NCBI GenBank assembly: GCA_963819905.1
Contig: CAWFXP010000008.1
Span: 1-36,162, forward strand
Source of the DNA: CAWCQC01 sp963819905
GTDB taxonomy: Bacteria; Actinomycetota; Thermoleophilia; Gaiellales; Gaiellaceae
DNA: 36,162 nt
Reading direction: 5' to 3'
In this document: one piece after another, positions 1 through 8,633 of the stretch
Numbering within the stretch: the first letter of the stretch is position 1
Layout: every line of letters starts with the position of its first letter
Program-made: the position numbers and the translations under genes
Notes under the pieces: model-generated
The model's input: the letters and a program-made list of their open reading frames with translations, nothing else
Database searches by the model: none
What the model was told of the DNA's origin: nothing

Positions 1-149
1 CGGCTTTCGAAACGGCAATCCGAACCGGGCGGCTTCTTCTCGCTGTTCTCCGCCGTCAACCACTGGGCGTCCCGCACGTTGACGACGAACCAGCCGTCGC
101 TGGCGGGCGCGAGGCCTGAGCCGGAGTCCTCGAGCCGCGCCTCGGGCAC
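1..149 (-). CDS. Cupin-like protein, N-terminal fragment cut by the window edge
   Basis: The minus strand reads open from a GTG at 149 to the window edge, giving about 49 residues that begin VPEARLEDSGSG and continue with GWFVVNVRDAQWL. This PEARLEDSG...GWFVVN.RDA.W pattern is, from memory, the usual opening of small actinobacterial cupin-domain proteins whose substrate is unknown. The beta-barrel with the metal-binding histidines would lie outside the window, so function cannot be judged. No clear Shine-Dalgarno sequence precedes the GTG. Family assignment rests on the N-terminus only. Confidence 0.55.
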   Translation of the reverse strand, partial: MPEARLEDSGSGLAPASDGWFVVNVRDAQWLTAENSEKKPPGSDCRFES

Positions 150-266
150 GGCGCGAGTCTAGCGCCGCCCCTTCGCTTGGCGAGCGGATACCTCAGACTC
201 GGGAACGAGGTTACGGATCGTCATTAGGGGTAGCGCCAAGATGTCGGCTCTACAGAAGGGAGCTTC

Positions 267-584
267 ATGGGTACGCTCGATTCGCTCATGACCAAGTACG
301 GCGACGACCTCGACAAGCTCGTCAGCAAGTTCGAATCCTCCGGTTTCGGCGAGAAGATCAAGTCGTGGATCGGAACGGGTGAGAACGAGACGATCAGCCG
401 TGACGAGGTCAAGCAGGCGTTCGGGCAGGACGAGATCGACCGGTTCGCTAAGGAGGCCGGCGTTCAGCCCGACGAGTACGCAGACCAGGTGTCTCGCGAA
501 CTGCCCGGCGCGATCGACAAGGCCACGCCGCAGGGATCCATCCCGAGCGTAGAGAAGGCAGCCACGGGCGCTTTCCAACGCTAG
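267..584 (+). CDS. YidB-like DUF937 family protein
   Basis: This 105-residue protein matches the YidB/DUF937 pattern along its whole length: a helical start (MGTLDSLMTKYGDDLDKLVSKF), a central SWIGTGEN motif near residues 34-41 followed by ISRDEVKQAFG, and a C-terminal LPGAIDKATPQGSIPS. Family members are small soluble proteins of unknown role. A purine-rich GAAGGGAGC sits about 6 bases before the ATG and supports the start. The gene is a single unit followed at once by a strong hairpin at 598. There is no signal peptide or membrane segment. Confidence 0.88.
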   Translation: MGTLDSLMTKYGDDLDKLVSKFESSGFGEKIKSWIGTGENETISRDEVKQAFGQDEIDRFAKEAGVQPDEYADQVSRELPGAIDKATPQGSIPSVEKAATGAFQR

Positions 585-597
585 GACGCGAATGGCT

Positions 598-626
598 GCA
601 GGGCGGCCCCGTCGGGGCCGCCCTGC
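598..626 (+). terminator. Strong hairpin after the yidB-like gene
   Basis: A perfect 13-base-pair stem with a 3-base loop (GCAGGGCGGCCCC, gtc, and its complement) starts 13 bases after the yidB-like stop codon. No clear T-tract follows, as is common for actinobacterial terminators. Confidence 0.75.
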
Positions 627-760
627 GCTCGAGGGTCGGCCTTTCAACGTAATTTTGCGAGAAGGCCGTCTCGAACGTATGGGGCACTACTGGGGCATGA
701 GCGCAAGGCACCTGACGACGTCCGCTCGGGATGGCGGCTCCTTCCAGGGAAGAAGGGCGA

Positions 761-807
761 TGCGCCCGGGAGGATTCGAACCTCCGACCCGCGGATTAGA
801 AGTTCGC
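761..807 (-). other. 3' half of a tRNA-Arg(TCT) gene, likely attachment-site remnant
   Basis: Read on the minus strand, this carries the anticodon loop CTTCTAA, the 3' anticodon stem TCCGC, a variable loop, an intact T-arm (GGAGG TTCGAAT CCTCC), the 3' acceptor strand CGGGCGC and a discriminator A. The 5' half is missing: the 5' anticodon stem is already mismatched (GCGAA against TCCGC), and no D-arm or 5' acceptor strand follows. CCA is not encoded. A tRNA gene conserved only from the anticodon loop to the 3' end is the usual product of site-specific integration into tRNA genes, so this is probably one arm of an att site. I see no integrase nearby. Confidence 0.7.
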
Positions 808-815
808 CGCTTTGT

Positions 816-1018
816 TTACGAGAACGCCGCTTCAGCCCCCTGTTCAAGCCAAAACTCGATCCCGCACTCGGGAACTTCATACACGACGAGTTCATCCCGA
901 TCGTTGTCTGTCTTGCCATCATGCAGGACTGCGACAGCGTCACGTTTGCGTCGCGTGACCAACGAGATCGGACGGCGTTGATGGCGGCGTGGTGATCGGC
1001 GGCATACTCATCAGACAT
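816..1018 (-). CDS. Small hypothetical protein, frame-broken, next to the tRNA remnant
   Basis: Two frames give protein-like sequence that would join by one frame change near 960. The first starts at ATG 1018 (MSDEYAADHHAAINAVRSR). The second ends at the TAA at 816 and contains RRKRDAVAVLHDGKTDNDRD followed by ELVVYEVPECGIEFWLEQG. Together they make about 66 residues with a basic middle and an acidic end. I recognise no family. Base composition is more AT-rich than the neighbours, and the stop lies 9 bases from the tRNA-Arg fragment, so this may be cargo left by an integrated element. No good ribosome binding site is visible, and the frame could be chance. Confidence 0.3.
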
Positions 1019-1327
1019 GAACAACACGGAAATCCAGGATCCCTCGTTGCCGCCCACCCAGGCAACACGACGCGGTGAGGTACGGCGTGTATTGGCCTGA
1101 ACCGACGCTAGATCTGACAACCGCCTGACCTGGCGTCGCAAGGCGGCTGTGCCGCCGAAGAAATTCCAGCCGAGCCGCGGCTCCGGTAGCCGCGGTCAAC
1201 CGCCGCCGATGGCACGCAAGGTTGCGATAGGTCGCCCCCTCCTATGCGAGGGGCCGACGGACCATCGCCGCCCCGCGGATGTACGCCGGTTCCATGGTGT
1301 GGCGTGCATGAGTGCGACGAGCGACTC
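1019..1327. other. Gene-free stretch with three hairpins
   Basis: No convincing coding sequence. Three inverted repeats are visible: 1142-1156 (GGCGGC, tgt, GCCGCC), 1175-1195 (CCGCGGCT, 5-base loop, AGCCGCGG) and 1236-1253 (CCCCTC, 6-base loop, GAGGGG). The last begins 75 bases beyond the stop of the minus-strand SDR gene and is the best candidate for the end of the long minus-strand transcript. None has a T-tract. Confidence 0.4.
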
Positions 1328-2112
1328 TCACGTGAGCGACAGTGAGACGCCGCCATCGACGAGCATGACCTGTCCCGTGAGGAACGATGCCTCCTCGCTC
1401 GCCAGGAACAGGAACGTGTGAGCAATGTCCTCGGGCTGGCCGTTTCGCCCGACGGGCACGCGGGCGGCGAACTCGCGGACGCCGTCAGGGCCGAGTGAGT
1501 TGACAGCATCGAGGCTCTGCGGCGTCTCGATCACGCCGGGAGCGATCGCGTTGGCCGTGATCCCGTAAGGGCCGAGCTCGACAGCCAGCGTCCGAACGAG
1601 TCCGACAAGGCCGGCCTTTGCCGTCGAGTAGTGCGCGTGGCGCGCCCACCCCTGGTGGGCGCCGGCGATCGAGCTCGTCGCCAGCAATCGGCCCCAGCCA
1701 GCCTCGATCATGTGCGGCATCGCGGCTCGGAAGCAGCGGAAGACGCCGGAGAGGTCGACTTCGAGCAAGCTGTTCCAACGCTCATCGTCGAGCTCGGGGG
1801 AGGGAACGTCGCGTGCGATGGCCGCATTCGCGACGACGATGTCGATTCGACCGAACTCCTCGATCGTGCGTGCGACGGCCGCATCCACGGAGCCGGTGTC
1901 GGCGACGTCGACGTCCACGACCACGCATCGTCGCCCCGACGTTCTCGACCGCGACTCGCGTCTGGTCGACGTCATGCGGGTCAGGACGAGTACCAGCCGG
2001 CGACGACGTCCGCGCCTGCCTCGGCGAAGACGCGTGCCGTGGCAGCACCGATCCCCGACGCAGAACCGGTGACGAGCGCCACTCGGCCGTCGAGCCGGAA
2101 GACTTCCGTCAC
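1328..2112 (-). CDS. SDR-family dehydrogenase (FabG-like), two compensating frame breaks
   Basis: Short-chain dehydrogenase/reductase, about 260 residues. The N-terminus, read from a GTG at 2112, has the cofactor motif VTGSASGIG. The middle has the NNAG-like VVANAAI, the catalytic Ser in SSIAGAH and YSTAK (Tyr-x-x-x-Lys). The end has a typical VDGGVSLSLT tail. Frame changes near 1990 and 1935 interrupt the piece between GWYSS and CVVVDVDV, where the sense of the protein (PHDVDQTRVAVENVG) is in a third frame. The two shifts compensate, so an indel artefact is likely. The start overlaps the stop of the EamA gene (GTGA). Substrate unknown; in context it would oxidise or reduce an alcohol/ketone intermediate. 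It is the last gene of the minus-strand array. Confidence 0.82.
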
Positions 2113-2516
2113 CGCGCGAGCAGTACGACGCCGAAGACAACGAGTGCCGTACCGAGGCCGCGTATGAGCGTGATCTTCTCCCCGAGGAACAGCGCCGCCC
2201 CGATCACCGTCACGATCGGGTACGCGGACGTGACCGGCGTCACCTGGCTGGCCGGCCCCTTCGTCAGCGCGTAGAAGAAGAGGACCAGGGCCGACGAAGC
2301 GCAGACCGCGGTCACCGCCGCCCAGCCGCCGCCGGCGCCGAGCGGGAAGGTCGTGCCTCCGCTGAGCACGAGCCCCGCGGCGACGACCAGGTAAGCAATC
2401 GGTACCCAGAGCACGAGCTGCTGCCACGTGATCGTCCGGAGCGCCAGCTTCGCCGTCACTCCGCCCGCGCCGAGCAACACGACGTACGCGATCGCCGGGG
2501 CGATCCAGCCCGCCAT
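2109..2516 (-). CDS. Small EamA-type membrane transporter (half-size)
   Basis: About 135 residues with four or five hydrophobic helices and the EamA/DMT signature. It begins MAGWIAPAIAYVVLLGAGG and contains ALTKGPASQVTPVTSAYPI and a C-terminal GLGTALVVFGVVLLAR. The length equals one EamA repeat, so the protein would need to dimerise, as in small multidrug-resistance-type relatives. I chose the ATG at 2516 because AGAGG stands 7 bases before it. An in-frame GTG at 2546 would add 10 residues. Its stop overlaps the SDR start, and it follows the aminotransferase gene by about 50 bases. It could export or import a small metabolite of the pathway, but the substrate is not readable from sequence. 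Confidence 0.8.
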   Translation of the reverse strand: MAGWIAPAIAYVVLLGAGGVTAKLALRTITWQQLVLWVPIAYLVVAAGLVLSGGTTFPLGAGGGWAAVTAVCASSALVLFFYALTKGPASQVTPVTSAYPIVTVIGAALFLGEKITLIRGLGTALVVFGVVLLAR

Positions 2517-2569
2517 CAGCGGGCCTCTGACCCGGTCACGCTGCACGCGCCTTCACCGCACGAATGATC

Positions 2570-3965
2570 TCACGCCACCGGAAGTCGGTCACTGTGCAGC
2601 GCCGGCGAGGTCGCCGCAATCTCGCGCAGCACCCGCTCGGAGATCTCGAGCACGTGCTGCACGTCCGACTCGCTGTGCGCAGCCGAGGTGAAGCCCGGGT
2701 GCGACGGCGCGAGGTAGACGCCACCCGCCAGCAGCCCGAGAGAGAAAGCACGTGCCCACGCCCGGTCAGCGGTCAGAGCGTCACGGAGTGTTCGGATCTG
2801 CCGGTCGGTGAAGGAGATGCCGAGCCACGAGCTCATGCCCGTGACCTGCGCGGGCAGACCGACCTCGTCGATGATCGCACGCCAGCCCTCTCGGATCGAC
2901 CTCTGCACGAGCGTTTGCCACCGCCAGGGCATCCGTTCGCTCGAGCTCGTGCAGCATTGCGATCCCGGCCGCCATCGCCGGCGGTGCTCCGGAAAAGGTT
3001 CCCGACTGGAAGATCGTCTCTGCCGAATGGGGATCGCCGGGCCTCGGTCGCACGACGGCTTCCATCACGTCCCGACGGCCGCCGAAGACTCCGACGGGGA
3101 AGCCACCGCCTGCTGCCTTCCCGAAGCAGTGCAGGTCGGGCGCGAATCCGTACCGGGCAGCCGCGCCGCCGAGGTCGAGACGGAAGCCGGTGATCACCTC
3201 GTCGAAGACGAGCAGGACACCACGCTCCCAGGTCAGCTCTCGTAGTGCGCGCAGGAACTCCGGATCGGGCTCTTCGCCGCCGATGTTCGAGAACGGGATC
3301 GGCTCGAGGATGACCGCGGCGAGGTCGTCGGCCGCCCGGATCACCGGCGCCGCCTGGTCGATGTCGTTCCAGGGCAGGACGATGACGTCGTCGAGCACGC
3401 CGCGCGGGATCCCTGCACCGTCGGCGACGGGCTCCGGCCACGCCGCTGGCCCGGCGACATGGGCCACGCTGACCAGTGCCGAGTCGTGTTGACCGTGGTA
3501 GTGACCCTCGAAGCGCGCGATTCGCGCGCGGCCCGTGAAGGCCCGTGCAGTCCGGAGCGCCATCATCGTCGCCTCCGTGCCGGTGACGACGAAGCGCATC
3601 AGCTCCATGCTCGGAACGAGCCGGGAGATCGCTTGCGCGAGCTCCACCTCGAGCGGCGTTGCGATCGCAAGGCTCGTCCCGTGGCCGAGGGTCGCGCGGA
3701 CGGCGGCGGTAACGGCGTCGGGTGAGTGGCCGAGCGGGTTGGGGCCGAAACCCATGACGAGGTCGACGTAGTCGTTGCCGTCCACGTCGGTCAGATGCGC
3801 GCCTCTGGCCTCGCGGACGTAGAACGGCTGCCAGGCCTTGAAGTGCGAGCTCACACCGCCGGCGAGAACACGCTCGGCTTCCTCGCGCAGCGCATGCGAC
3901 GCCGGCGTCCGCTGCGCGAGCTCCTCGAGGTAGGAGGCGGTCAGTCCCTCGATGCTTGGAGCCAT
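2570..3965 (-). CDS. Class III aminotransferase, glutamate-1-semialdehyde aminomutase-like
   Basis: PLP-dependent fold-type I enzyme of about 460 residues. Visible features are VDGNDYVDLVMGFGPNPLGH (60-80), VTGTEATMMALRTAR (127-141), the cofactor Asp in LVFDEVITGFR (about 252-262), the Schiff-base Lys in FGKAAGGGFPVGVFGG (Lys 283) and the SGTFSGAP motif. These are hallmarks of the HemL-like branch. A frame change near 2925 moves the last 110 residues (GWRAIIDEVGLPAQV onward) into another frame. HemL itself makes 5-aminolevulinate, but the partners here (beta-keto acid cleavage enzyme, Liv importer, lactam-opening enzymes) favour a catabolic aminotransferase or aminomutase on an amino-keto acid. 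The start lies 11 bases after the preceding stop. Confidence 0.85.
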
Positions 3966-3976
3966 GCTCGGTGAGT

Positions 3977-4847
3977 CTAGGAGGCCGTCGCCGTTGCCGC
4001 TGTGGGCGGACGACGCCGGGAAGGGACCGACAGGATCGCGCGTGCCTCGTCGATCGTCGCGACGGATCGTCCGAGCGTTCGGACGAGGTCGGCAGCGTCG
4101 GCCACGAGCTCCGCGTTGGAGGCGGCGAGGCGGCCCCGCCGGATGTACACGGCGTCCTCGAAGCCGACACGGATCCCAGCCGCCCCGCGAAGGACCGCCA
4201 GCGAAAGGAGCCGGCGCTGGTGGCGGCCGACGGCCGTCACGGACCAGTACGTTCCGGGTGGAAGCGGCCGCAGCATCGCATCGAGACCCTCCGGCGAGGC
4301 GTCGACGCCACCGGGGACGCCGAAGACGAGGTTGGCACGCAACGGCGAGCGGCAGCTCTCCCCGCTCCAGCATGCGCACGGCCTGGAGCACATGGCCGAC
4401 GTCGAACATCTCCGCCTCGAGGGCGATGCCGAGGGCGCCTGCCCGGTCGACGACCCGTCTGGCGTCCGAAGGAACGGTGATGAACGGCTCCTCGCCGAAG
4501 TTCATCGAGCCGGTCTCGACGCCCGCCATGTCGGGCGCCGCCTCCAGGCCCGCCATCCGATCCTCCATCGACATCCAGACCGCGCCTCCCGTCGAGACCA
4601 TCGTCACGATGTCCGACCGCTCGCGGATGAGGGCGACCGTCTGGACGAAGAGCTCGCTCCGGGCCGACGGGGTCCCATCCTCCTCACGCACGTGGAGGTG
4701 GGCGACACCTGCTCCTGCCTCGGCACAGGCGGCCACGTCGGCGGCGATCTCGTCAGGCGTGTGCGGGAGTGCCGGGTTGTCGTCGCGTGTGACCTCGGCT
4801 CCTGTCGGCGCCACCGTGAGTACGACCGGATGCGCGTCCCAACTCAC
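3977..4847 (-). CDS. Beta-keto acid cleavage enzyme (BKACE, DUF849; Kce-like)
   Basis: BKACE enzymes are zinc-dependent and condense a beta-keto acid with acetyl-CoA, giving acetoacetate plus a new acyl-CoA; Kce of lysine fermentation is the type member. From the GTG at 4847 the protein shows TGAEVTRDDNPALPHTP, the zinc-binding pair in HLHVR (His 50 and 52), STGG, GSMNFG, EAEMFDVGH and, after a frame change near 4345, NLVFGVPGG, WSVTAVGRHQ, the zinc-ligand region VGFEDAVY and LAASNAELV. Length is about 290 residues, normal for the family. The apparent fusion to the downstream aminotransferase is only a by-product of the frame change. The substrate is unknown; BKACEs vary widely. It lies 42 bases after the SIS gene. 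Confidence 0.85.
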
Positions 4848-4889
4848 CGCGCGCGAAGGCTAACAGGACGCCTGGAAAGCCCTCGATCC

Positions 4890-5837
4890 TCACAGCGTCA
4901 GCGTCGTCCACGCCTCCTTGCGCCCCGGCACGTCGTAGCCGAACGCGTCCGGGTCCGTGCCGAGCTGCTCGGCGAGCTCGAGCGCGATGCGCTGGACGAT
5001 CACGGTCAGCGGGAAGACGGAGAGCGCCTCGCCGAGCTCCGTCTCCGAGAACAGATGGACGCGGGTGCCACAGGCCTCCGCGGCCCCTACGACCTCGTTC
5101 AACCGCGTGACTCCCGGCCCACCACCGTCGAGCGCGACGAGCGTGTCCCGCTCGTCGACCGCCACCGAGGGGCCGTGGAAGAACTGCTCGACCGAGAGCC
5201 CCTCGGTCGCGACGCGCGCCGTCTCGCGCACTTTCAGCGCTCCTTCCGCGGCCGTCCATTGGTTCGGCCCCGCCCCGATGAGCTCGAGCAGCCGCCCGGG
5301 TGGGACGATGCCGAGGTCGCGATCGAGCGCAGCCTCGACGGCGCCGGGAACCGCTTCGAGCGGGAGCGACGCTCCGAGCGCGTTCGCGAGTTGCGCACAC
5401 CGCAGCAGCGCCCCGAGGTGGCTTGCAGTGAACGCCGCGCAGCGCTCCGGCTCGACCGTCTCGAGATCGACGCCCGGAGATCCGACTCCACCGATGACGA
5501 CGACGGGTATCTCCGGCAGGTCTCGCGACCGTTCGAGCACCTCGGACGAGAAGCGCTTCGTATTGCGATGACTGAAGACGACGATCGCATCCCCCTCATG
5601 GACGGGGATCCCGTACTGGGCGGCGTCCATCGCCTGGAGCGCCCGGCAGTCGACGCCTGCCTCGCGGAAGAGCCAGACGGCGTGGTTCGCGGCGTGCCAA
5701 CTCGTGCCGGTGCCGACCGCAACGATCCGGCGACCTTCTAGCCGCTCGGCCTGCTCCTCGACCGGTCCGAGGTCACCGAGCAGCGCGCGCAGGTCGGCGG
5801 GCTGCCGCCAGATCGTGGCGCGCATGACGCTTGTCAC
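4890..5837 (-). CDS. SIS-domain protein (GlmS C-terminal/FrlB-like sugar isomerase or deglycase)
   Basis: About 312-315 residues with two SIS (sugar isomerase) halves. The first opens with the phosphosugar-binding motif VGTGTSWHAANHAVW, the second with ELIGAGPNQWTAAEGALKVRE, and GLSVEQFFHGPS matches the HGP-type motif of GlmS-like isomerases. No glutaminase domain is present, which points to a deglycase, as in FrlB acting on fructosamine phosphates, or to an aldose-ketose isomerase. A GTG at 5837 overlaps the LivM stop (GTGA), a junction type used repeatedly in this array; an in-frame ATG at 5825 is the alternative. An enzyme for sugar-amine adducts next to an amino-acid importer suggests that the imported compound may be glycated, but that is inference. 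Confidence 0.8.
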   Translation of the reverse strand: MTSVMRATIWRQPADLRALLGDLGPVEEQAERLEGRRIVAVGTGTSWHAANHAVWLFREAGVDCRALQAMDAAQYGIPVHEGDAIVVFSHRNTKRFSSEVLERSRDLPEIPVVVIGGVGSPGVDLETVEPERCAAFTASHLGALLRCAQLANALGASLPLEAVPGAVEAALDRDLGIVPPGRLLELIGAGPNQWTAAEGALKVRETARVATEGLSVEQFFHGPSVAVDERDTLVALDGGGPGVTRLNEVVGAAEACGTRVHLFSETELGEALSVFPLTVIVQRIALELAEQLGTDPDAFGYDVPGRKEAWTTLTL

Positions 5838-6961
5838 TCGATCGATCCCGCCGCGCCGGTCGCGGGCCCGCCCGGCTGCTTGCCGCGCCACCGCCCCAGC
5901 CAGTCGAGGTTCCAGTCGCCGGGCCAGGGGACCTCTCTGCCTCCGGTGACGCCCTTGGGGCGTAACGCAAGCGTGACGAGAAGCACGATCGCGAGCACGA
6001 GGTTCGTCGTCCCGGACGGCGGCTCGTAGCCCGCGAGGCCGTTGACCTCCCAGCGCCGGAAGATCTCGTAGACGATCGTGATCAGGTAGCAGCCGACGAC
6101 GGCTCCGGTGACGCTGCTCATGCCGCCCACCACGAGCATTGCGATCGGCAGCAGGACGATGTCCTGCCCGTTCGTGTTGAAGTAGAAGTCGAGGTAGCTG
6201 AAGGTGCCGCCGAAGTAGTGCGCGTAGAGCGCGCCGGCAACGCCGCAGACGAAGGCCGACAGCACCCATGCGTACGTACGCTCGCGCGGGACCTTGACGC
6301 CGACCGAGCGAGCCGCACGTTCGTTCTCGCGCGAGGCCCTCAACCGGAGGCCGAAACGCGACTGCCGGAACACGAAGGCGAGCGCGATGAAGATCAGCGC
6401 CCACACCATCAGCGAGAACAGCGTCGTCGAGGTGGGGACACCGATCTGCGTGCTGGTTCCCCGCGTGATCGAGGTCGTCTGCACGATGAACACGTTGGCG
6501 ATCACGAGCAGGGCGAGCGTGGCGATCCCGGCCTGCACGCCGCGAAGGCGCACGATCGCCGGAGCGACGATCAGAGCGAAGAGCGCGGCGAAGCCGCCTC
6601 CCGCGAGCGTCCCCTCGAGCGGGCTCAGCTCCGCCGGGAAGATCCAGTAGCTGAGCCAGTTCGGCATCGTCAGGAACGAGAACTCCTTGATCTCGGGCGG
6701 GATCGTGAGCAGCGCGGAGCTGTACGCGCCGATCGCAACGAAGGTGATGTGGCCGAACGAGAGCACGCCGGAATTGCCACTGAACATCTGTAGGCCGAGA
6801 ACGATGATCAGCATCAGCAGCATCCGCCCGGCGGTCGTCTGGTAGACGACGTCGCCGAAGCGGTCGACGAGGATCCACGTGACGACGACCACGGCAGCGA
6901 GGAAGAGCGGCGGCCAGGCCTTCTGTGCCGGCCCCTCGAGCCTGTGACGAAGATCCGTCAT
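5834..6961 (-). CDS. livM: Branched-chain amino acid-type ABC transporter permease LivM
   Basis: Inner-membrane permease of 375 residues, intact in one frame. It has the LivM layout: an N-terminal helix pair, SFGHITFVAIGAYSSALL, and a cytoplasmic loop RFGLRLRASRENERAARSVG that couples to the ATPases (the EAA-like motif). FVCGVAGALYAHYFGG and VVGGMSSVTGAVVG follow. The C-terminal 45 residues after LRPKGV are a Trp- and Gly-rich cytoplasmic tail (WPGDWNLDWLGRW), longer than in classic LivM. The start overlaps the LivH stop (ATGA). With LivH it forms the channel for the substrate bound by the protein encoded at 9409-10666. Confidence 0.93.
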   Translation of the reverse strand: MTDLRHRLEGPAQKAWPPLFLAAVVVVTWILVDRFGDVVYQTTAGRMLLMLIIVLGLQMFSGNSGVLSFGHITFVAIGAYSSALLTIPPEIKEFSFLTMPNWLSYWIFPAELSPLEGTLAGGGFAALFALIVAPAIVRLRGVQAGIATLALLVIANVFIVQTTSITRGTSTQIGVPTSTTLFSLMVWALIFIALAFVFRQSRFGLRLRASRENERAARSVGVKVPRERTYAWVLSAFVCGVAGALYAHYFGGTFSYLDFYFNTNGQDIVLLPIAMLVVGGMSSVTGAVVGCYLITIVYEIFRRWEVNGLAGYEPPSGTTNLVLAIVLLVTLALRPKGVTGGREVPWPGDWNLDWLGRWRGKQPGGPATGAAGSIE

Positions 6962-7917
6962 GCAGACGCGGTCTCGCTCGTCTCACTGACCAGGGACGGC
7001 CGCCGACTCCGGCGCCAGGCCTGCACTCTGCGCGGGAGGGTGACGAGCCCGTCGGGCAGCAGGACGAGTATCGCGATGACGACGAGGAAGGCGAAGAGCT
7101 GCGTGTGGCTGTTGACGCTCGTCGGCAACGTCGCCTGCAGCGCGTTGATCAGCGCGCCCAGGACAAACCCGCCGAGGGCGGCGCCCGCCATGCTGCCGAT
7201 ACCCCCGATCACGCAGCCGACGAAGGCAATCAGCAACGGCCCCTGGCCCATGTTGGGCGTGACCGCGCCCGTGCGGAAGACGTAGAGGAGCGCCACGACC
7301 CCTGCCATGAGGCCCGTGATGGCGAACGCCGACGAGATCACCCAGTTCGCCCGCACGCCCACGAGCTGTGCCATCTGGAAGTCCTCGGTCGATGCGCGGA
7401 GCTGTATGCCGAGCGAGGTGCGCTTCAGGAGCAGCGTCATCCCGACCAGCAGAGCGACGGTTACGACGATCGTGATGATCTCGAGCCTCGAGATCAAGAC
7501 GCCGCCGACCTCGAACTGATCCGTGAGCCAGGGGTACGGGGCAACGCCCTTCTGCGGTCCTCTCCCGACGGTCATCCAGCCGAGGGCCTCGAGGCCGTAG
7601 CTGACCGCGAACGAGCTGACGAGCAACACGACCGGTGTCGCCCGCCGCAGGGGGCGAAACGCGACGAGCTCCATCAACACCGCCGCGACCACGACGACGA
7701 ACACCGTCGCTATCACCATCGCGAGCCAGCCCCAGCCTCGCGTGTAGAACATCATGTAGGCGCCGATCATGATCAGCTCGCCGTACGCGAAGTTCATCAG
7801 GCCCATGACGCCGAAGAGCAGCGCGAGCGAGAGCGCCATCAGGGCGAACAGGCTGCCGTAGGCGATCGAGTCGAGGACGTACTGGATCTCGACGGAGACT
7901 CCGCCGACGAAGATCAT
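6958..7917 (-). CDS. livH: Branched-chain amino acid-type ABC transporter permease LivH
   Basis: 319 residues, intact. Typical LivH features are an N-terminal YVLDSIAYGSLFALMALSLA, FGVMGLMNFAYGELIMIGAY, the ATPase-coupling loop SLGIQLRASTEDFQMAQLVG, and FVGCVIGGIGSMAGAALGG. Seven to eight hydrophobic helices are visible. The first ten residues (MIFVGGVSVE) may be dispensable. It overlaps LivF upstream and LivM downstream by ATGA, so the four components are translationally coupled. Family members carry amino acids, amides, urea or aromatic acids; the sequence alone does not decide which. Confidence 0.93.
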   Translation of the reverse strand: MIFVGGVSVEIQYVLDSIAYGSLFALMALSLALLFGVMGLMNFAYGELIMIGAYMMFYTRGWGWLAMVIATVFVVVVAAVLMELVAFRPLRRATPVVLLVSSFAVSYGLEALGWMTVGRGPQKGVAPYPWLTDQFEVGGVLISRLEIITIVVTVALLVGMTLLLKRTSLGIQLRASTEDFQMAQLVGVRANWVISSAFAITGLMAGVVALLYVFRTGAVTPNMGQGPLLIAFVGCVIGGIGSMAGAALGGFVLGALINALQATLPTSVNSHTQLFAFLVVIAILVLLPDGLVTLPRRVQAWRRSRRPSLVSETSETASA

Positions 7918-8633
7918 GCGTCGCCCACCTTCGCCATGCCGATGTACGCACTCTCGAAGTCGCCGATCTCGGCCAGCTCCTCGCTCGTCCCGTGGAACTG
8001 GATCCGCCCCCCGCTCCGCATCACGTACGTGCGGTTGGCGACCTCGATCGTCCGTGCGGCGTTCTGCTCGACGAGCAGGATCGTCACGCCCTGCTGATGC
8101 AGCTCCTGCAGGATCTCGAACACCTGGTCGACGATCATCGGCGCAAGTCCGAGCGTCGGCTCGTCGAGGAGCAGCAGCTTCGGGCGGGAAAGAAGCGCTC
8201 GGGCGATCGCGAGCTGCTGCTGCTCGCCGCCCGAGAGCTTCGAGCCGGACTTGTCCCAGTGGTGCCGGAGCACGGGGAAGCGCTCGAGCACGTCCTCGAT
8301 GTCCTTGTCGACGCCGTCCCGTCGCGAGGTCGCGCCGATCTTGAGGTTCTCCCCGACGGTGAGGCGGCCGAAGATTCGACGTCCCTCGGGAACGAGCGAG
8401 ATGCCCGAACGGAGGATCTCGTCGGGCGAGCGGCCCGCGATCGGACGGCCCTCGAATGTGACGTCGCCGGCCGTCGGCTTGAGGACGCCGGTGATCGTCA
8501 TCAGCGTCGTCGTCTTGCCCGCGCCGTTGTGGCCGACCAGGCCGACGAGCTCGCCCTCCTTGACCTCGAGCGAGAGCTTCTGCACTGCTGCGATCCGGCC
8601 GTAGTGCACCGAGACGTCATTGAGCTCGAGCAA
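7914..8633 (-). CDS. livF: Branched-chain amino acid-type ABC transporter ATPase LivF
   Basis: 239 residues from a TTG at 8633. Walker A is GHNGAGKTT, the signature is LSGGEQQQLAIARAL, Walker B is LLLLDEPTLGL and the switch His is in ILLVEQN context. The LivF-specific VPEGRRIFGRLTVGENL is present. I chose the TTG because the protein then opens LLELNDVSVHYGRIAAVQKL, the standard LivF start, and AAAGG precedes it. The gene therefore begins inside the end of livG (about 17 bases of overlap). A longer reading to 8810 would only add sequence antisense-like to LivG. Confidence 0.92.
   Translation of the reverse strand: MLELNDVSVHYGRIAAVQKLSLEVKEGELVGLVGHNGAGKTTTLMTITGVLKPTAGDVTFEGRPIAGRSPDEILRSGISLVPEGRRIFGRLTVGENLKIGATSRRDGVDKDIEDVLERFPVLRHHWDKSGSKLSGGEQQQLAIARALLSRPKLLLLDEPTLGLAPMIVDQVFEILQELHQQGVTILLVEQNAARTIEVANRTYVMRSGGRIQFHGTSEELAEIGDFESAYIGMAKVGDA

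Noticed and set aside
761..850. A complete tRNA-Arg gene
   Set aside because: No D-arm, 5' acceptor strand or matched 5' anticodon stem exists beyond the anticodon loop.
592..981. A plus-strand open frame across the tRNA fragment
   Set aside because: It contains the terminator hairpin and the tRNA T-arm and shows no protein-like pattern.
2781..4847. A 688-codon open frame that looks like a natural BKACE-aminotransferase fusion
   Set aside because: The true BKACE C-terminus (WSVTAVGRHQ, SNAELV) is in another frame and ends at 3977. The aminotransferase has its own start at 3965. The fusion arises from one frame change.
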